From Candidatus Erginobacter occultus (GTDB lineage: Bacteria; Auribacterota; Erginobacteria; Erginobacterales; Erginobacteraceae): a stretch of DNA of 40,796 nt. The notes under the pieces are model-generated. The model worked only from the letters and a program-made list of their open reading frames with translations, was not told the DNA's origin and ran no database searches. The stretch lies in the NCBI GenBank assembly GCA_030765265.1, contig JAVCCZ010000071.1, positions 1 to 40,796 of the forward strand, written 5' to 3'. This document shows, in pieces, positions 38,150-40,796 of the stretch (the first letter of the stretch is position 1; every line of letters starts with the position of its first letter). A program made the position numbers and the translations under genes.

Positions 38150-38312
38150 TTGAACCGCGAAGAACGCAGAGGACGCAAAGAGGTTTTTTTATGTTTCTAT
38201 CCGAAAGAAATTAAGATCCGGCATTACCATAAATATAGAAATGGCCTGATATTCCCTAATTGAAAATCTTAAATTTATCTCTGCGTCCTTTGCGTTCTCT
38301 GCGGTTCAAAAT
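38150..38312. repeat. MITE-like element: about 33-bp imperfect inverted repeats around an AT-rich core of about 95 bp
   Basis: TTGAACCGCGAAGAACGCAGAGGACGCAAAGAGG ... CTCTGCGTCCTTTGCGTTCTCTGCGGTTCAAAA. Confidence 0.85.
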
Positions 38313-38327
38313 TTTTGGTACTTGGTT

Positions 38328-39335
38328 ATGCGAGAGGCTCTGCTTTATGACAGGCTGGATGGGGAAGCGGTTTCCTGCCGCCTCTGCGCCCACCGCTGCC
38401 GGATCCCGGAGGGGAAGCGGGGCCTTTGCGGGGTCCGGGAGAATCGTGCCGGGACTCTCTATTCCCTGGTTTACGGGCAGGTGATCGCCCTCAACGCCGA
38501 CCCGATCGAGAAGAAGCCCCTCTTCCACTTCCTCCCCGGCACCCGGGCCCTCTCGGTAGCCACCGCCGGCTGCAATTTTACCTGCCGGCACTGCCAGAAC
38601 GCCGACATCTCCCAGTCCCCCCGGGAGAACGGAACCATCCCCGGCCGGGAAATCTCCCCCGCCGAGCTGGTCCGGGCGGCCCGCCGGGAGGGCTGCCGGA
38701 CGATCGCCTACACCTACACCGAGCCGACGATCTTCTTCGAGTACGCCCTCGATACCGCCCGCCGGGCCGCCGAGGAGGGGATCAAGAACGTCTTCGTCAC
38801 CAACGGCTATATGACCGGCGAAGCCCTGGAGATGATCGCCCCGGTTCTCGACGCGGCCAACGTGGACCTGAAATCCTTCCGCGACGAATTTTACCGCGAG
38901 GTCTGCGGCGCGAAACTGAAGCCGGTTCTGGAGACGATCAAGAAGATGCCGGAGCTGGGTATCTGGATCGAGGTCACCACCCTCCTCATCCCCGGCTACA
39001 ACGACTCGGAAGAGGAACTGGGAGAGATCGCCGGTTTCCTCTCCGGGATCGACTCCGGAATCCCCTGGCACGTCAGCGGCTTCTATCCCACCTACCGCCT
39101 GACCGACGCCCCGCCCACCCCGGCCGCCGCCCTGAGAAAGGCCCGCGAGATCGGAGAAGCGGCCGGGCTCCGCTACGTCTACACCGGCAACCTCCCGGGA
39201 GACGACGGCGAGAATACCTACTGCCACAGCTGCCGGAAGAAGATCGTCGAGCGGACCGGATACCGCCTGGGAGAAGTCAATATCCGGGACGGCACCTGCG
39301 CCTACTGCTCCACCCCCGCCGCCGGCGTCTGGTAG
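38328..39335 (+). CDS. amrS: AmmeMemoRadiSam system radical SAM enzyme
   Basis: CRLCAHRCRIPEGKRGLCGVRENRAGTLYSLVYG, VATAGCNFTCRHCQNADISQ, YTYTEPTIFFEY, NGYMTGEALEMIAP, C-terminal CHSCRKKIVERTGY. ATG at 38328 preferred to TTG at 38322. Confidence 0.93.
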   Translation: MREALLYDRLDGEAVSCRLCAHRCRIPEGKRGLCGVRENRAGTLYSLVYGQVIALNADPIEKKPLFHFLPGTRALSVATAGCNFTCRHCQNADISQSPRENGTIPGREISPAELVRAARREGCRTIAYTYTEPTIFFEYALDTARRAAEEGIKNVFVTNGYMTGEALEMIAPVLDAANVDLKSFRDEFYREVCGAKLKPVLETIKKMPELGIWIEVTTLLIPGYNDSEEELGEIAGFLSGIDSGIPWHVSGFYPTYRLTDAPPTPAAALRKAREIGEAAGLRYVYTGNLPGDDGENTYCHSCRKKIVERTGYRLGEVNIRDGTCAYCSTPAAGVW

Positions 39336-39341
39336 GGTGGG

Positions 39342-39389
39342 CAGCGGAATTTAACCGCTGGAATCTCTTGCTCTGGCTTCCCGCCAGAG
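39342..39389. terminator. Two adjacent hairpins downstream of amrS (possible terminator; no U-tract)
   Basis: CAGCGG-AATTTAA-CCGCTG (39342-39360) and CTCTGGC-TTCCC-GCCAGAG (39371-39389). Confidence 0.4.
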
Positions 39390-39852
39390 GGTGGCAGTTT
39401 CTCCTCCCGGCCGTTTTCCGCCTCAGGAGGGTTCCGATCGTCTGGAAAAAATTGAATTGTCCCCGGTGGGCTTGGCCAACCGGAGCATAAGTTTCATAGC
39501 CAAACCAATCCCTGAAACAATTGCCCCCGGCTGGCTTATCCGGCGCCCCCCGACTTGGAAAGTTGACGTGAAGCCCGGGGGATAGGCGGAATAGGTTGAC
39601 TCGATAGCTTTCTGGCCGTCCGCCAAGAACCGGGTCGGATTGTTTCTCCTCGGTCAACCAGAAGAATATTTCTTGTGGTTAGACGGGCCTGCTGCTAGCC
39701 TTCCTCCGTAAGGTATTCGCCTTGATACGCCTTGATCTTGGCTTCCGCCGGAGAAAAAGCGCTAGCCCAATATGATAGAAAAAATTCTATGTTTGTCAAT
39801 TTCAAGGCGAAAAATATTCAATATCATAGAACGAGTTCTGCTCAATAAATAG

Positions 39853-40633
39853 TTAGGCTTTCTATGCCATAATGCAAAGGTTATCAATGTAAAAAGGGAA
39901 ATGGAATGAAAGATAAATTAGTTGTCCCAGTTGAAAGAATAAGAAACATCATTTTTCTGATCCGGAGGCAAAAGATAATTTTAGATAGTGATCTCGCAGA
40001 ACTCTATGGTGTGGAAACGGGGGCGCTGAATCGCGCAGTTAAAAGAAATTCTGATCGCTTCCCAAAGGATTTTATGTTTCAGCTTACAGCACGAGAAGTT
40101 GAACGTTTGAGATGCCAAATTGGCATCTCAAAGAATGGGCGAGGAGGAAGACGCTATTCACCTTATGCTTTCACTGAACAGGGCGTAGCTATGCTTTCCA
40201 GCGTCATTAACAGCCGACGTGCCATAGAGGTAAATATTGAGATAATGCGGACTTTTGTCCAATTACGTAGATTTCTTTCAACTCAGGGTGAACTTAAGCG
40301 GAAGCTTGTTGAATTAGACGAACACCTGCGAGATCATGACCAAAAGATTCAAACTATTTTTGAAGCCATTAGACAACTTATGTCCCCTCTTCCTGAACCA
40401 CCTACAAGAAAAATCGGTTTTCATGTCCAGGAACGTCGAGCCGTTTACACGAAAAAGAAAGCGAAAAAGAAGTAGCTGTAAACTCAATCAGTAAGAATTA
40501 TAGATAAAAAGCCTAACAAACCGCTCAAGCAGACCGGAAGGGCGAATGCTACTGTCAAACATTTTTATTTCGCCGGTGTTTTTCCGGGTAGCATGGGTTT
40601 TTGGTCGGCCCCTTCCGGCAGCTTAGCTCTACG
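39853..40633 (+). mobile_element. Putative integron gene cassette carrying an ORF6N-domain gene
   Basis: Starts at G|TTAGGC (39852-39858), ends at the attC-like site whose R'' GCCTAAC is the exact reverse complement of GTTAGGC; lower GC than the flanking chromosome. Confidence 0.72.
39906..40475 (+). CDS. ORF6N domain-containing (KilA-N-like) DNA-binding protein
   Basis: VERIRNIIFLIRRQKIILDSDLAELYGVETGALNRAVKRNSDRFPKDFMFQLT...GGRRYSPYAFTEQGVAMLSSVINSRRAIEVNIEIMRTFVQLR. Confidence 0.92.
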   Translation: MKDKLVVPVERIRNIIFLIRRQKIILDSDLAELYGVETGALNRAVKRNSDRFPKDFMFQLTAREVERLRCQIGISKNGRGGRRYSPYAFTEQGVAMLSSVINSRRAIEVNIEIMRTFVQLRRFLSTQGELKRKLVELDEHLRDHDQKIQTIFEAIRQLMSPLPEPPTRKIGFHVQERRAVYTKKKAKKK

Positions 40634-40639
40634 TTCGCT
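40511..40639 (+). repeat. attC: attC-like integron recombination site (129 bp)
   Basis: R'' GCCTAAC, 5-nt spacer AAACC, L'' GCTCAAGC, stem CCGGAAGGG...CCCTTCCGG, L' GCTTAGC, 5-nt spacer TCTAC, R' GTTCGCT. L'' carries one extra (extrahelical) C relative to L'. Confidence 0.75.
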
Positions 40640-40741
40640 TGCGATCAAGAAACGTCCATTCGCTAAAAACACAAAATATATGTTGCATAATGCAGCGTTA
40701 TGTAGCATTGTGTCACAAGACTAGAAGATGGAGGTTTAATT

Positions 40742-40796
40742 ATGACTACCGCAGTAAGAATTTCTGATAAATTGGTAAGGGAAGCGAGGCTTGTCA
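40742..40796 (+). CDS. Partial CDS, ParD-like antitoxin N-terminus (cut by window end)
   Basis: GGAGG RBS at 40730-40734 then ATG: MTTAVRISDKLVREARLV..., resembling the start of ParD-like antitoxins. Confidence 0.45.
   Translation, partial: MTTAVRISDKLVREARLV

Noticed and set aside
39277-39657. 126-aa minus ORF and overlapping 67-aa ORF after amrS
   Set aside because: No recognisable family; overlaps hairpin-rich spacer. Possibly a decayed gene but not supportable from sequence alone.

Overview
High-GC bacterial chromosomal window, probably from an uncultured lineage; I do not assign a phylum. It is gene-dense, with about 30 protein-coding genes or gene fragments and one tRNA. Minus strand, left part: two secreted 'GLWAVRG'-repeat proteins, a stop/start-overlapping operon lipA-hypothetical-rmuC-lpdA, fabD, uridine phosphorylase, a TMTC-like GT-C/TPR membrane protein, a cyclase-family hydrolase, a TPR lipoprotein, a CodA-like amidohydrolase, a DHH phosphoesterase and polX. 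Plus strand: dinG, a third GLWAVRG protein, a CDF transporter, an exported ComEC-type MBL protein, ComEA-like, grpE-dnaJ-rsmE-mtaB-dnaG-rpoD, a tRNA with CAU anticodon, a TPR protein, ssnA-like, apgM and amrS. Intergenic spacers carry several unrelated families of short palindromic or tandem repeats; two of these show paired (covarying) substitutions. A small 'graveyard' next to the tRNA holds a tyrosine-recombinase fragment and AbiEi/AbiEii toxin-antitoxin fragments. The strongest unusual signal is at the right end. An AT-rich ORF6N-domain gene sits in what looks like an integron gene cassette: a 129-bp attC-like site at 40511-40639 has equal 5-nt unpaired spacers and one extrahelical base, and its R'' (GCCTAAC) is the exact reverse complement of GTTAGGC at the proposed cassette start (39852-39858). 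No integron integrase is seen in the window. All calls are by eye, without database searches.
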